In this document: piece by piece, positions 54,005 through 62,642 of the stretch
Position numbering within the stretch: position 1 is the first letter of the stretch
How the letters are laid out: every line of letters begins with the position of its first letter
Source: Verrucomicrobiia bacterium
GTDB taxonomy: Bacteria > Verrucomicrobiota > Verrucomicrobiia > Limisphaerales > JADLHS01
Length of the DNA: 64,000 nucleotides
Direction of reading: 5' to 3'
Assembly (NCBI GenBank): GCA_026125285.1
Contig: JAHCLO010000014.1
Coordinates: forward strand, 62,001 to 126,000
Notes under the pieces: generated by a model
Seen by the model: only the letters and a program-made list of their open reading frames with translations
Databases searched by the model: none
What the model was told of the DNA's origin: nothing
Program-made: the position numbers and the translations under genes

Positions 54005-54811
54005 TCATGGCAAACTGACACGATAAAACCTGCGCGCGCTGCCTAGCGCGCCGACATCGGCATAGACAAGCCGCCCGGGTTGCACTTGGGTGGGGGATCC
54101 GAGGACCAGCCAGTCGGTGAGGTTCGTTGAAGCCCAGACGCGGTAAGTGAGGTTGGTTGAGCCCGTGAAAGTCAACACGGCGATTCCACTTACCATGCTC
54201 AACTGCAACACTGGACGCGGCACGACGCCAAAGCGCAGGTTGTCCAACCGCCCAAACACGCCGAGGTCCGGTGGCACATACGCAATCGCCCAGGCAATGT
54301 CCGTCGTCTCGCTCGAGATCGTCATCGTTTCCTTGTGGCCCGCAGCACGCGGGGCGGTAACGTAGGAACCCACCAACTGACCGGCGGCGCTGTAACCGTC
54401 CAGCCGACCGGTTTCGTTGGTAAAGTAGCTCCCACCGGCGAAATCAATGGTGACGGACGACACTGGCGAGGCGAACTCGATCCGCAACCGCTGATTGCTG
54501 TTCCAGAAGGGCACATTTGCGCACGCAAACACGTTGGTCCCGGTTGGGGCGAGATCCAGCAGATCGCCGACGGCCGTGACCTCGAACGGCACCGGCGGGA
54601 TCGGCAGGTTGTCGGCGCCGGCGCTCGTCAAGTGCACTGCGGGGAGGATGTGGTCCAGCACGGTGCCGTCGGGATAATCGTCTGGTTCAATGATGTATGT
54701 TTGCGCCCTTGCTCCGAAAGCAAGGCCCCAAGCCAGCAAGCTCAAAAAGAACAGGGGGGTGCGGGAGAGGCGTCGGCCCAACCGAGGGCGAACGAATGCG
54801 ATTCCATTCAT
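54005..54811 (-). CDS. Secreted hypothetical protein
   Basis: A 268-residue exported protein with a signal sequence (PLFFLSLLAWGLAFGARAQT, about residues 19-38). It has a jelly-roll-like domain (RLRIEFASPVSSVTIDFAGG, YFTNETGRLDGYSAAGQLVG, DLGVFGRLDNLRFGV) and a C-terminal beta domain (RVWASTNLTDWLVLG ... RRFYRVSLP). A similar end, NLTDW...FYRARLR, closes the delta-60 protein at 48145, so this may be a common export or anchoring module of this organism. Function unknown. Confidence 0.7.
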   Translation of the reverse strand: MNGIAFVRPRLGRRLSRTPLFFLSLLAWGLAFGARAQTYIIEPDDYPDGTVLDHILPAVHLTSAGADNLPIPPVPFEVTAVGDLLDLAPTGTNVFACANVPFWNSNQRLRIEFASPVSSVTIDFAGGSYFTNETGRLDGYSAAGQLVGSYVTAPRAAGHKETMTISSETTDIAWAIAYVPPDLGVFGRLDNLRFGVVPRPVLQLSMVSGIAVLTFTGSTNLTYRVWASTNLTDWLVLGSPTQVQPGRLVYADVGALGSARRFYRVSLP

Positions 54812-54954
54812 CGGAGATTTCTTATACTGCCGTCCTGCTTTTCCGTCTATGAAAGAATCTTCGCCATGGACTGATGCCCAAAGTTGTGACGGGAAATCCA
54901 GAGCGGAATGCCGGACGCTGACAGCCCTGTACCGTCACCACTTGTGATCGCGGT

Positions 54955-57258
54955 TCAGCGCGGCTTCGCGATGAATCCGTGATACAGGCCCATGTAGTAG
55001 GGCAGGAGGAAAACGGTTCCACTGGCCAGTTGCCGCCCATCACCGCCGTAATCGAGCCGCCAGGGATCGGTATTCCAGTGGTTGAAATGGCGTTCCTCCA
55101 CGGGCAGCACCTTGCCGTTGACGCGACTGGCGCGACGGGTGCGGTCGTCAGATGTAAAGTCCACCACCTGCTGGCGGCGCAGTGGTTGCAGGTCCAGGCG
55201 ATGGCTGTTGTGATGCGCCCAGTTCGCGCGATCCAGTGGGAAGCCGCGAAGTGTGTCCATCGAATCCTCCAGCCAACCCGACCACGGCTCCACCGGCGTT
55301 GGCCCAAAGGCGTCCGCGAAAGTCTGTCCCCGCCCGAACGCCGCGTAGGCGAAGTTGAAGAAAGGATTCATCTCCGGTTGTTCCAGCGCCCAGTAGGCGT
55401 AGAAGGCAAACCGCCAGCGTTCCAGCCAGTCCTTCGCCTTGGAGTAACGCAGCAGATTGTAGAAACACATGAAGGCCATCTCGTCGTCGGACTGGTTGCC
55501 GGAGCCGACGCCAAGCTGCATTTTGGGGTGCATGACGTTTGCCCCGTAACCGTGCTGCGCGATCAGGTCGCGCGCCGCCCGGCCATACTTGGCGTCGCCG
55601 GTGATGTGTTCGGCCACGGCCAGGTACGACAGGATGCTCAACGAATTCAAACCGCGCTCCACCATCCAATAGGGATCGTGGTTCAGGTAGCGGGGACCAA
55701 ACACGCCCCAGCGCGTGGGCTTGCCATCGTGATCCACCAGCGTGAAATCGTGTGCAAGGAGATGATCCGCCAGATCGCGCACCACTTCCCGCACGCGCTC
55801 CTTTTCGGCTTCGGTTTCTGCCACCAGATCGTAGTAGGCCGGATAGAAGAAGAAATGGCCGTCGAGCTCATCCGAACTGGTGTCGCTTTTCCAATACCAC
55901 TTCCCGTCGGCACTCTTGGGCCAGCGCGGTTCATAGGCCTTCCACAACCGGTCATGTTGCTGCGCTTCCCGGTCGCGTTCGATGCGGCCCGCGTTCGGGT
56001 CTGGCCAGTCCATGGGCCGGATGGTGCGCGCTACGTAACCTTTGGGCGGACTGTGCGGGCCGCCTTGCGTGACTTTCTGCAAGAAGCGCAACGCCTCGAA
56101 CGCCTGCTGCGCACGCTTTTTGAACTCAGGTCGTTTCGTGGCGCCGTAGGCGAAACACTCGCCGGCGCCATACATGGCGGTCCACAGGCCGTCATTGTCG
56201 CTGTCCGAGTAAATGATCTTGGTGCGATCACCGGGTGCGCCAAGGCCGACTTCCGAGAGATAGCCGAAGGGCGTGCGTTTGATGTAACGCTCCACTTCGT
56301 CTTCGTAATGGGCGGCCTTCTCGGCCAGCGTCATATTCCGCCGCTCGTTCCGACCCAAACCCTTGTCCGTGGCAAACCAAACGGCACCGTCGGCCCCGAT
56401 ACCAATGGACCGAACCTCGTTGCCGGGCAGCCAGCGTGCGCCCTCGCGATAAGCCCAGTTTTGTCCATCGAACCGCACCGCCCCGCGTTTGGTCCCAAAC
56501 CAGATTTCCGAGCCCGTGGCGGCGACACAGGTGAAATCCGCATACGGCAAACCTTCGTTGCCGGTGTAGAAGCTCCATTGCCTGCCCTGCCGGTGGATCA
56601 CGCCCGCGGGCGTGGCGACCCACCAGTGGCCCCGATTGTCAATCGCCACCCCGCGCACGTCGCCGCCGGTCCAACCGCGAGAAACCTCGTCCATGGCTCG
56701 AACGCGCGTCCATTCGCCGGATTCCGTCCGTCGCCAAAGACCGCGGGCGGTGGCGGCGACCACGAGATTGTTGGCCCCGATGGCAACCTGTCGCACGTCG
56801 AAGCCGGGCAGTTCCGCATTCACCTCCCCGGTTGCCGAAAGGAACAAGACGCCGTTGGTCGTAGCCACCCATGCGGCATCGCCCTGCCACTGAATTTGGC
56901 GTATGGCGGAAAGCGGCATCGGCAATACCCGCGCCACACCGCCCAATAAAATCCATCCCGCACCCTCAGCAACTCCGGGTGGGGGCGGCAGTGGTTCGAG
57001 CTTGGCTTCGCGGAATTCATACCAGCGGCGACCATCGGCCACGCGGAGACTTCCTTCCGGCGAAACATCGGTCAGCCAAAACCCGTTGGCCGCAGCCCCG
57101 GCTGGTAGTGGCCAGTGTCGGGCCACTTCCTGCCGGAATTCCTGGGGAGCAGGTTTCAACTCTGCCGCCAGCAACTGAGTTGATAAGCTCAAGACCATTA
57201 CGGCTGGCAGCAGCGAGAGAATCAGTTTCCCTCGAAGAAGTTGGCGCTGGTGAATCAT
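54955..57258 (-). CDS. Large secreted protein with N-terminal regulator-type propeller
   Basis: Start set at ATG 57258 (MIHQRQLLRGKLILSLLPAV), which opens a signal peptide; the open frame before it reads into a palindromic repeat. The 767-residue protein has an N-terminal half with two-component-regulator-propeller-like repeats (WVATTNGVLFLSATGEV, WWVATPAGVIHRQGRQW, IWFGTKRGAVRFDGQNW, VWFATDKGLGRNERR). The C-terminal half is mostly helical and rich in aromatic residues (GHFFFYPAYYDLVAETEAEK, NPFFNFAYAAFGRG). No catalytic motif was recognised. It is probably exported and binds or processes a glycan. Confidence 0.7.
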   Translation of the reverse strand: MIHQRQLLRGKLILSLLPAVMVLSLSTQLLAAELKPAPQEFRQEVARHWPLPAGAAANGFWLTDVSPEGSLRVADGRRWYEFREAKLEPLPPPPGVAEGAGWILLGGVARVLPMPLSAIRQIQWQGDAAWVATTNGVLFLSATGEVNAELPGFDVRQVAIGANNLVVAATARGLWRRTESGEWTRVRAMDEVSRGWTGGDVRGVAIDNRGHWWVATPAGVIHRQGRQWSFYTGNEGLPYADFTCVAATGSEIWFGTKRGAVRFDGQNWAYREGARWLPGNEVRSIGIGADGAVWFATDKGLGRNERRNMTLAEKAAHYEDEVERYIKRTPFGYLSEVGLGAPGDRTKIIYSDSDNDGLWTAMYGAGECFAYGATKRPEFKKRAQQAFEALRFLQKVTQGGPHSPPKGYVARTIRPMDWPDPNAGRIERDREAQQHDRLWKAYEPRWPKSADGKWYWKSDTSSDELDGHFFFYPAYYDLVAETEAEKERVREVVRDLADHLLAHDFTLVDHDGKPTRWGVFGPRYLNHDPYWMVERGLNSLSILSYLAVAEHITGDAKYGRAARDLIAQHGYGANVMHPKMQLGVGSGNQSDDEMAFMCFYNLLRYSKAKDWLERWRFAFYAYWALEQPEMNPFFNFAYAAFGRGQTFADAFGPTPVEPWSGWLEDSMDTLRGFPLDRANWAHHNSHRLDLQPLRRQQVVDFTSDDRTRRASRVNGKVLPVEERHFNHWNTDPWRLDYGGDGRQLASGTVFLLPYYMGLYHGFIAKPR

Positions 57259-57321
57259 GGCTGGATTATTCGCGGCAGGAAGGCCGGGAAGCAATCTCAT
57301 TCCGCCTGCTGCTAGCACTAA

Positions 57322-57452
57322 CCCGGATATTTCACACCGCTTCGTCGGAGCGCCGGTTTGCAACCGGCTTTTCGCGGGTCGAACGCCCGAAGCCGGTTGC
57401 AAACCGGCGCTCCACTCCGTCGCTGTTTCGTGCTCAGTGTGAAATGTCCGGG
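57322..57452. repeat. Nested GGAG/CTCC palindrome
   Basis: The inner element (57347-57413) has perfect 24-base arms beginning GGAGCGCCGGTTTGCAACCG. It is framed by a second inverted repeat, CCCGGATATTTCACAC (57322-57337) against GTGTGAAATGTCCGGG (57437-57452), 15 of 16 paired. A false frame through it reads PASGVRPAKSRLQTGAP upstream of the 767-residue protein. Confidence 0.8.
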
Positions 57453-57490
57453 CTAAGACTCAGAAGTTTGGAAACAGGTGGTTGGGGTCG

Positions 57491-57567
57491 GTAGGGCGCG
57501 TCACTCCGTGCGCGCCGCAGTCCACCGCCCGGTTGCTGAACGGCGCGCACGGAGTGACGCGCCCTAC
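57491..57567. repeat. Perfect GTAG/CTAC palindromic element, intergenic copy
   Basis: Arms 57491-57517 and 57541-57567 are exactly complementary and identical to those of the copy inside mqnE; the 23-base centre differs. With the nested palindrome and the surrounding DNA it fills the gap 57259-57659, which has no gene. Confidence 0.92.
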
Positions 57568-57659
57568 CAGGTTGCGCAATTTGTTTGTCGCAGTTAGTGA
57601 GATTGTCGTCAGCCCAAATCTGTTCGTGTGCCGGGGCAACAGTGCGTCAGCGCCCCGGC

Positions 57660-59258
57660 CTAACGCCCCGGCTTTTCTCTATTCCTGGCGAACCATGCTC
57701 GGAGCAATTGCTCGCGGTCCGTTGGCGTAACGCTGCGCTTCCGGTCCTTTTGATCCGGGCCGTGCTCGACGCTCCAACCGTCCCATTCGCGAAAGGCATG
57801 GTAGGCCCAATCCCAACCGTTCGCCTCAAACAACTCGATGCAATCGCGGAGATAACGCCACGCGCTGTCCTCGGGCGCCCAGCGAATGGCACTGAATTCC
57901 CCGATGTAAACATGCACCCCATGGTCGCGTTGAAACTCCACCACCGGCGACAACGCCCGCCGCAGGCGTTCCCGATCCCATAATTGTCCCGCCACCATGC
58001 CCGGATAACGCACGCCCGCGGGGTTTCCGTGGATGCCCTGATGCGTGAATTGATGCGGCACGTAAACATGAACGCTATAGACCACCCCGGGAACGGGAAT
58101 GGGTTCGAGATTCTCAATGGCATCCGGTCCGCCCCACGGGGCCGGTTCAATGATGATGGCGTGATTGGGATCGTTTCTGCGCACCACGCGAGCCGTCGCC
58201 GTCGCCAACGCCTGCCAATCCATCAACCCGTCAGGCACGTTGCCTTCCACCGGTTCGTTTACCAGGTCATAACCCCACACCGTCTGATTCCCACGATAAC
58301 GGCGCGAAATTCTGTCCCACCATTCAATGAATTTAGCCTGACAGGCGGGATCGCTGAAAATGCGGCAGGTGCTGTCGGCGGCCCGACCCCCCGGTGGCGT
58401 GTGCAAATCTATCAATACCTTGAGCCCGACTTGCTCGCACACGGGGAGCAAATCATCCAGACGCTTCAACTCGCCCTCCAGCCACGCGTCATAGGCGGGC
58501 AGGTCCGCCTTGTCCGCCGGACTGGCGGGGAAGCCGCCCCAAATGAGTTGCCAGCGAACATGATTCGCCCCCCAGCCTTCCCCGAACTCGCGCAGGTCCT
58601 CCGCGGAAACCTGCCCGATCATCGCGCCGCGCAAGCGCGGCAAATCGTGCCCCTTGAAAGGCGGCCCAACGGGGAGGGCGGCGGGTCTTGCGCGCGGCGG
58701 ATTCAGCACCGTGATCTGCACCTCATCGAACCACACCTGGCCATGCACGGCTTCCAGCCCCAGGACCAACTCCGCGACCGTGGCGTCGCGCGGCACGCGC
58801 GCGGTGAACTGGAGATTCGTCCAAACAAATGTGCCGATCCCGACGGATGCTTGCGGCCACTGATCGCCCTGCGGGCCGCTTGCGTGCAGCATGAATTTGA
58901 CCCCGTTCCAAGGCCGGGGTGGCGGCGTGACTCCGGCGGCTTTGATCCGGGCGGAGAATTTCAACCGGGCCCCACGGATGGATTCCAAAGGCAGCTTCAA
59001 CCGGGCGAGGACGTTGCTGTTTCCGCCGGTCGGGGCTTCGATAAACAGAACCCCCGGCTGATTGTCCGTTCGTGAGATTCGCACGTGTTGCGAATTGGAG
59101 ATTTGCCACGCGCGAAGAGATTCATCGCTGGCGAAGTCGCTTTGGAAGATGCGGTCACCCGCCTGGTTGGCTGCGACGGCGGCGGACAAACTCAACCCCG
59201 CGGCTACGAGCAGGCAGAACCAGCCTCGACCATTCGGGTGCGGGCGAGAGTTTTTCAT
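57660..59258 (-). CDS. Secreted GH5-like cellulase family protein with N-terminal carbohydrate-binding-like domain
   Basis: Start at ATG 59258 (signal peptide, GWFCLLVAAGLSLSAAVAA). Residues about 40-185 form a beta-sandwich (LKLPLESIRGARLKFSARIK, VWFDEVQITVLNPPR), likely carbohydrate-binding. Residues about 200-530 are a GH5-type barrel: WGANHVRWQLIWGGFPASPA, QVGLKVLIDLHTPPGGRA, acid/base Glu in GYDLVNEPVEGN, nucleophile Glu in VYIGEFSAIRWA. It probably cleaves beta-glucans or mannans outside the cell. 532 residues in all. Confidence 0.9.
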   Translation of the reverse strand: MKNSRPHPNGRGWFCLLVAAGLSLSAAVAANQAGDRIFQSDFASDESLRAWQISNSQHVRISRTDNQPGVLFIEAPTGGNSNVLARLKLPLESIRGARLKFSARIKAAGVTPPPRPWNGVKFMLHASGPQGDQWPQASVGIGTFVWTNLQFTARVPRDATVAELVLGLEAVHGQVWFDEVQITVLNPPRARPAALPVGPPFKGHDLPRLRGAMIGQVSAEDLREFGEGWGANHVRWQLIWGGFPASPADKADLPAYDAWLEGELKRLDDLLPVCEQVGLKVLIDLHTPPGGRAADSTCRIFSDPACQAKFIEWWDRISRRYRGNQTVWGYDLVNEPVEGNVPDGLMDWQALATATARVVRRNDPNHAIIIEPAPWGGPDAIENLEPIPVPGVVYSVHVYVPHQFTHQGIHGNPAGVRYPGMVAGQLWDRERLRRALSPVVEFQRDHGVHVYIGEFSAIRWAPEDSAWRYLRDCIELFEANGWDWAYHAFREWDGWSVEHGPDQKDRKRSVTPTDREQLLRAWFARNREKPGR

Positions 59259-59277
59259 AGTGATCTCATTCGCGTGG

Positions 59278-60174
59278 TCAGCGGATGCGGAATCCGCCCT
59301 CGAACACCACTTCGGCGAGTGTGACCACCAAGAACACCGCACTGACGACCGCGTTCAGGCGGAAGAACGCGTGGTTGATCCAGTTGAGACTTCGCCGTCG
59401 CGCGATCCAGTGTTCGAGCACCAGGCAGACCAGGATAATCACCCAGCCGGCCAGGAACGCGATGCGAAAACCACAAAGCAGGCCGAACAGCGCCAACAAA
59501 CCGCACATGAACATGTGCGCCAGAAACGCCGCCAGCAACGCGTTCTTCGGTCCCCACGCCACGACCAGGGAATGTAGTCCCCGCGATCTGTCGAATTCGT
59601 AATCCTGCAACGCGTAAATGATGTCAAAGCCCACCAGCCACAACACAACGGCCGCGGCCAGCACCCCCATTTGCGCGATTTCCAGCGGGCTGACATTCGC
59701 GCCTTTCACCGCCAGCCACGCGCCGATGGGCGCCAAGGCCAGGGCGACACCCAGGAAAACATGCGTGTAATCCGTGAACCGCTTGGTCAGTGAATAAAAA
59801 CACACCACGAACAAGGCGATGGGCGAGAGGACAAAACACAACAGATTGATGAACCAGCTTGCCGCCACCAAGCCGGCGGCGCTAACGCCCCAGAGCATCC
59901 ACGCCCCGATCAGGGAAACCTCCCCGGCCGGCAAGTGACGCTTGGCGGTGCGGGGATTCTCCGCGTCGAACTTGCGATCCATGATGCGATTGAACGCCAT
60001 CGCACAAGTCCGGGCGCACACCATGGCCACCAGAATTAGGGCGAAGACTCGCCAACCCGGCCAACCGCGATTCTCACGCGCGGCCACGGCCATCGCCGCC
60101 AGCGCAAACGGCAGCGCAAACACCGTGTGTGAGAATCGCACGAACGAGAGCCATTTCTTAATCGCCAAGAGCAT
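59278..60174 (-). CDS. mqnP: UbiA-family prenyltransferase, MqnP-like (menaquinone biosynthesis)
   Basis: A 298-residue membrane protein with about eight helices. It has the two Asp-rich motifs of aromatic prenyltransferases: NRIMDRKFDAENPRT in the first (Asn and Asp ligands of Mg-prenyl diphosphate) and DIIYALQDYEFDRSRG in the second. The sequence is of the MqnP/UbiA-like type used in the futalosine pathway, consistent with mqnE in the same window. A 4-hydroxybenzoate substrate cannot be excluded from sequence alone. It precedes the GH5 gene by 19 bases but the functions differ. Confidence 0.87.
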   Translation of the reverse strand: MLLAIKKWLSFVRFSHTVFALPFALAAMAVAARENRGWPGWRVFALILVAMVCARTCAMAFNRIMDRKFDAENPRTAKRHLPAGEVSLIGAWMLWGVSAAGLVAASWFINLLCFVLSPIALFVVCFYSLTKRFTDYTHVFLGVALALAPIGAWLAVKGANVSPLEIAQMGVLAAAVVLWLVGFDIIYALQDYEFDRSRGLHSLVVAWGPKNALLAAFLAHMFMCGLLALFGLLCGFRIAFLAGWVIILVCLVLEHWIARRRSLNWINHAFFRLNAVVSAVFLVVTLAEVVFEGGFRIR

Positions 60175-60545
60175 TCCTTAAGGCAAAGTCGCGACGCCGC
60201 AACGACGCGGTTGTGAACCGAAAACACGATTACGCCCTGGCGCCACGGCGGGGCCATCGCTCAACGCCATGCACTGCCGCCAACACGCTTCAGAAACCGA
60301 TTCAACCCTTGCGGCGCCCTGACCCCTCGCGGCTGCCGCCGCCAGCGTTCCGGGGTTCCGAGCGCGGACTTTGGCTCGGAGCATTCTCGCCCAGGGGGAC
60401 ACAACTCTTGGGTTTTGCACAACGTAAAATGCGTGGATCACGCGCCCACATTCCGACGCAGCGTAGCGGCAAGCAGCCCTTCCCGACAACTCAGAAAACA
60501 TCCCGCTTGCGGGTGCGCCGTCTCGCGGATTTCCCACAGCCGCCA

Positions 60546-60575
60546 GTATGCGGCGCTCTTCCGAGACGCCGCTAC
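60546..60575 (-). repeat. Short GTAG hairpin
   Basis: Read on the minus strand it begins GTAGCGGCGTCTCGG and ends GCCGCATAC. GCGGCG and CGCCGC form the stem. It is a compact REP-like hairpin. Confidence 0.55.
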
Positions 60576-60634
60576 GGTTCAGGTCCCCGCGGCGCGTCTG
60601 CCGTTGGACGTAGAAGCTCTCCATCACGCTTCCG

Positions 60635-60708
60635 GTAGGCCGCGTTGCTTCGTGCGCGCCGGGGAATGTTGGAGCCGGCGACGGCGCGCACGGAGTGACG
60701 CGCCCTAC
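60635..60708. repeat. GTAG/CTAC palindromic element, diverged left arm
   Basis: The right arm (60682-60708) is identical to the copies in mqnE and at 57541-57567. The left arm begins GTAGGCCGCGTTGCTTCGTG with a few changes, so it is an older copy of the same family. Confidence 0.85.
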
Positions 60709-61022
60709 CACTGCGGATTCACGAGCCCAACATGCGTCCACAGTCGGAGACCGCGACTCTCCCTGAACCTCAACGTGCTGCCGTGCGTCCCGCCGGCACA
60801 TCTAACTGACTCCAAAGGAATCTGCTCTGCCGGCCAGCGGCGCGGCGGCACGTTGTTCGCGGGTCTGAAGGCCCGTCCAATCTTGGAAGTCGCAGTTCCC
60901 CAAAGCAGCCGGGGGCCTGCCGGTTGCCCAGCCAGCGCGATTCAGCATCGGAGATTCTCTGCTGCACGGAATGGCTCCAAGGCGGCCGGGAATTCGCCAG
61001 ACGAAAAAATCCAAGAAAATGC

Positions 61023-61051
61023 TTGCAAAATTCCGGCAAACCGGCAAGGTA
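61023..61051 (+). promoter_or_regulatory. Predicted promoter of PEP-CTERM gene 1
   Basis: TTGCAA (61023-61028), a 17-base spacer and AAGGTA (61046-61051). The same layout, with TTGCAG, 17 bases and ATAGTA, precedes PEP-CTERM gene 2, and the spacer is also similar (AATTCCGG..CGGC versus AATTTCCA..CGGC). Conservation between two otherwise different upstream regions supports function. Confidence 0.6.
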
Positions 61052-61118
61052 AAGGCGCTTAGGTGAATTCAGTTGGACGAAGTTGGAAGGTTATCAGAAG
61101 ATTCCGAGATCAAGCTAT

Positions 61119-61832
61119 ATGAACATGAACAAGTCCAAAATCGTGAAAACAACGGTGGCAGCTCTTACCGCCTCCGCTTTCCTCTGTGCCGGTTTCCAGT
61201 CGGCGAATGCTGCTGTGTTGGCGAATTACACTTTCAATGCAAGCAACGGCACTTCTTCGGATACCGATCCGAACTCAGTCGCTGGCACGTTTGCTGGTAC
61301 TGGGCTTACGGTTAGCTACAACGATCCAAATTTCGCAACTGGTGATACGGTCGCCATACGCGCCCACACTCAGAGTATGGCCACAAGTGATGGCACGGAT
61401 TACTGGAGTTTTACTATCACCCCTACGGCAGGGAATCGTTTGATGCTCAGTGGTACCGCGGCGCTGACGTTTCAGTATGCGCGCAGTAGTACATTTACAA
61501 CCTGGACTTACAGTTGGGCCGTGCGTTCCAGTCTTGACGGCTACACCGGAACCTTGGCGAGCGGTTCTGTGACGACTCCAACCCAAACTTGGCTGCCGGC
61601 GAGCGTTGATCTTTCGTCTGCCTTTGATTTTCAAGATAGTGCCGTCACGTTCCGCATCTATGTGTGGGATGGTGGGGATAATTCAACTTTTCGCTTCGGC
61701 TACATTGACAACGTTGTATTGAACGGCACGGTCGTACCGGTTCCCGAACCTGTGAACGTGGCTCTTGGCGTATTTGGCCTCTGTGCGGTGGGCTTTGCGG
61801 CCGGACGTCGGTACCTGCGCAAGCGCGCCTGA
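61119..61832 (+). CDS. PEP-CTERM sorting-domain surface protein 1
   Basis: A 237-residue protein from ATG 61119 (MNMNKSKIVKTTVAALTASA), with a signal peptide ending near SANAA. The ectodomain is a beta-rich domain of about 180 residues (VLANYTFNASNGTSSD, RIYVWDGGDNSTFRFGYIDN). The C-terminus has the sorting signal VPEP at about residue 207, a hydrophobic stretch (VALGVFGLCAVGFAAG) and a basic tail (RRYLRKRA). Such proteins are processed by an exosortase, not encoded here, and exported or anchored on the surface. Shares its promoter type, terminator type and 3' DNA with the second PEP-CTERM gene. Confidence 0.9.
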   Translation: MNMNKSKIVKTTVAALTASAFLCAGFQSANAAVLANYTFNASNGTSSDTDPNSVAGTFAGTGLTVSYNDPNFATGDTVAIRAHTQSMATSDGTDYWSFTITPTAGNRLMLSGTAALTFQYARSSTFTTWTYSWAVRSSLDGYTGTLASGSVTTPTQTWLPASVDLSSAFDFQDSAVTFRIYVWDGGDNSTFRFGYIDNVVLNGTVVPVPEPVNVALGVFGLCAVGFAAGRRYLRKRA

Positions 61833-61856
61833 GTTCGTAAAACAGTTTTTTCCATT

Positions 61857-61890
61857 ACAGCCACTGGTTCGCCAGTGGCTGTTTTATTTT
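61857..61890 (+). terminator. Intrinsic terminator of PEP-CTERM gene 1
   Basis: A perfect 11-bp stem (ACAGCCACTGG / CCAGTGGCTGT) closes a TTCG tetraloop and is followed by TTTATTTT. It lies 24 bases after the stop codon. Confidence 0.92.
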
Positions 61891-61904
61891 CAACGTTGCT
61901 TCCG

Positions 61905-62457
61905 CCGCCGCACTCCAGACGCTTCGCGCCGTCCGGCACCGCCCGCACCTCGCGAAGCGTCTGGACTGCGGTGCCTTCAGCACCGCTTTCCGACCGCGCA
62001 ACACATGATGCGGCCACCAGCCCCTCCTCCCCGCGCCAGCCCCAGAGCGGCGGTAAACACGCACGCACTCCAAACGCTTCGCGCCGCACGGTGACGCCCG
62101 GACTTCGCGAAGCGTCTGGACTGCGGTGTCTTCAGCACCGCTTTCCGACCGCGCAACCCTGCCTCGGCCACCAACCCCTCGTCCCCGCGCCATCCAAAAA
62201 GCGGCGGTAAACGCGCACGCACTCCAGACGCTTCGCGCCGCACGGTGACGCCCGGACTTCGCGAAGCGTCTGGAGTGCGGTGCCTTCAGCACCGCTTTCC
62301 GACCGCGCAACACTGCCTCGGCCACCAGCCCCTCCTCCCCGCGCCATCCAAAAAGCGGCGGTAAACACGCACGCACTCCAGACGCTTCGCGTGGCACGGC
62401 ACCGCTCGAACCTCGCGCCAGCGTCTGGAGTGCGGTGGCTTCAGCACCGCTTTCCTC
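61905..62457. repeat. Tandem array of about 155-bp repeats after PEP-CTERM gene 1
   Basis: Units begin near 61912, 62067, 62221 and 62375, a period of 154-155 bases, giving three full units and one partial. Each unit holds the inverted arms CAGACGCTTCGCG and CGCGAAGCGTCTG and a GCGGTG...CACCGC hairpin (GCGGTGCCTTCAGCACCGC). Together with the flanking terminator and promoter this fills the gap 61833-62642, which has no gene. Several minus-strand frames through it are spurious. Confidence 0.88.
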
Positions 62458-62540
62458 GTACTACCTGGAAACCGAAGCGCAACAGGCAGAGACCTGCTGC
62501 GTCGTGGCAGCTCTCACGTAAGACATCACCGAGAAATAAA

Positions 62541-62569
62541 TTGCAGAATTTCCACAACGCGGCATAGTA
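62541..62569 (+). promoter_or_regulatory. Predicted promoter of PEP-CTERM gene 2
   Basis: TTGCAG (62541-62546), a 17-base spacer and ATAGTA (62564-62569), aligned with the promoter of PEP-CTERM gene 1. Both lie about 70 bases upstream of the start codon. Confidence 0.6.
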
Positions 62570-62642
62570 AATCCAAGTTGATGGATTCAACCGGATAAGT
62601 GTGATCAGGTGTCGGAACATTCCACTAAACAACTTTTTAGAT

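Larger units (their letters stand above)
60175..61022. other. Long intergenic region with repeat fragments
   Basis: No gene is supported. Open frames on both strands are rich in Arg/Pro and read through repeats. Two palindromic elements are recognisable (60546-60575 and 60635-60708). The last bases lead into the first PEP-CTERM promoter. Confidence 0.6.

Noticed and set aside
54979..56949. Plus-strand frame of 656 codons
   Set aside because: Shadow of the 767-residue secreted protein on the minus strand; no motifs.
60178..61062. Open frames on both strands of the intergenic region
   Set aside because: They run through palindromic repeats and have Arg/Pro/Ala-rich, low-complexity products without start signals.
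61905..62457. Possible CRISPR array
   Set aside because: The unit is about 155 bases, the whole unit is conserved rather than only a 25-40 base repeat, there are no variable spacers, and no cas genes are present.
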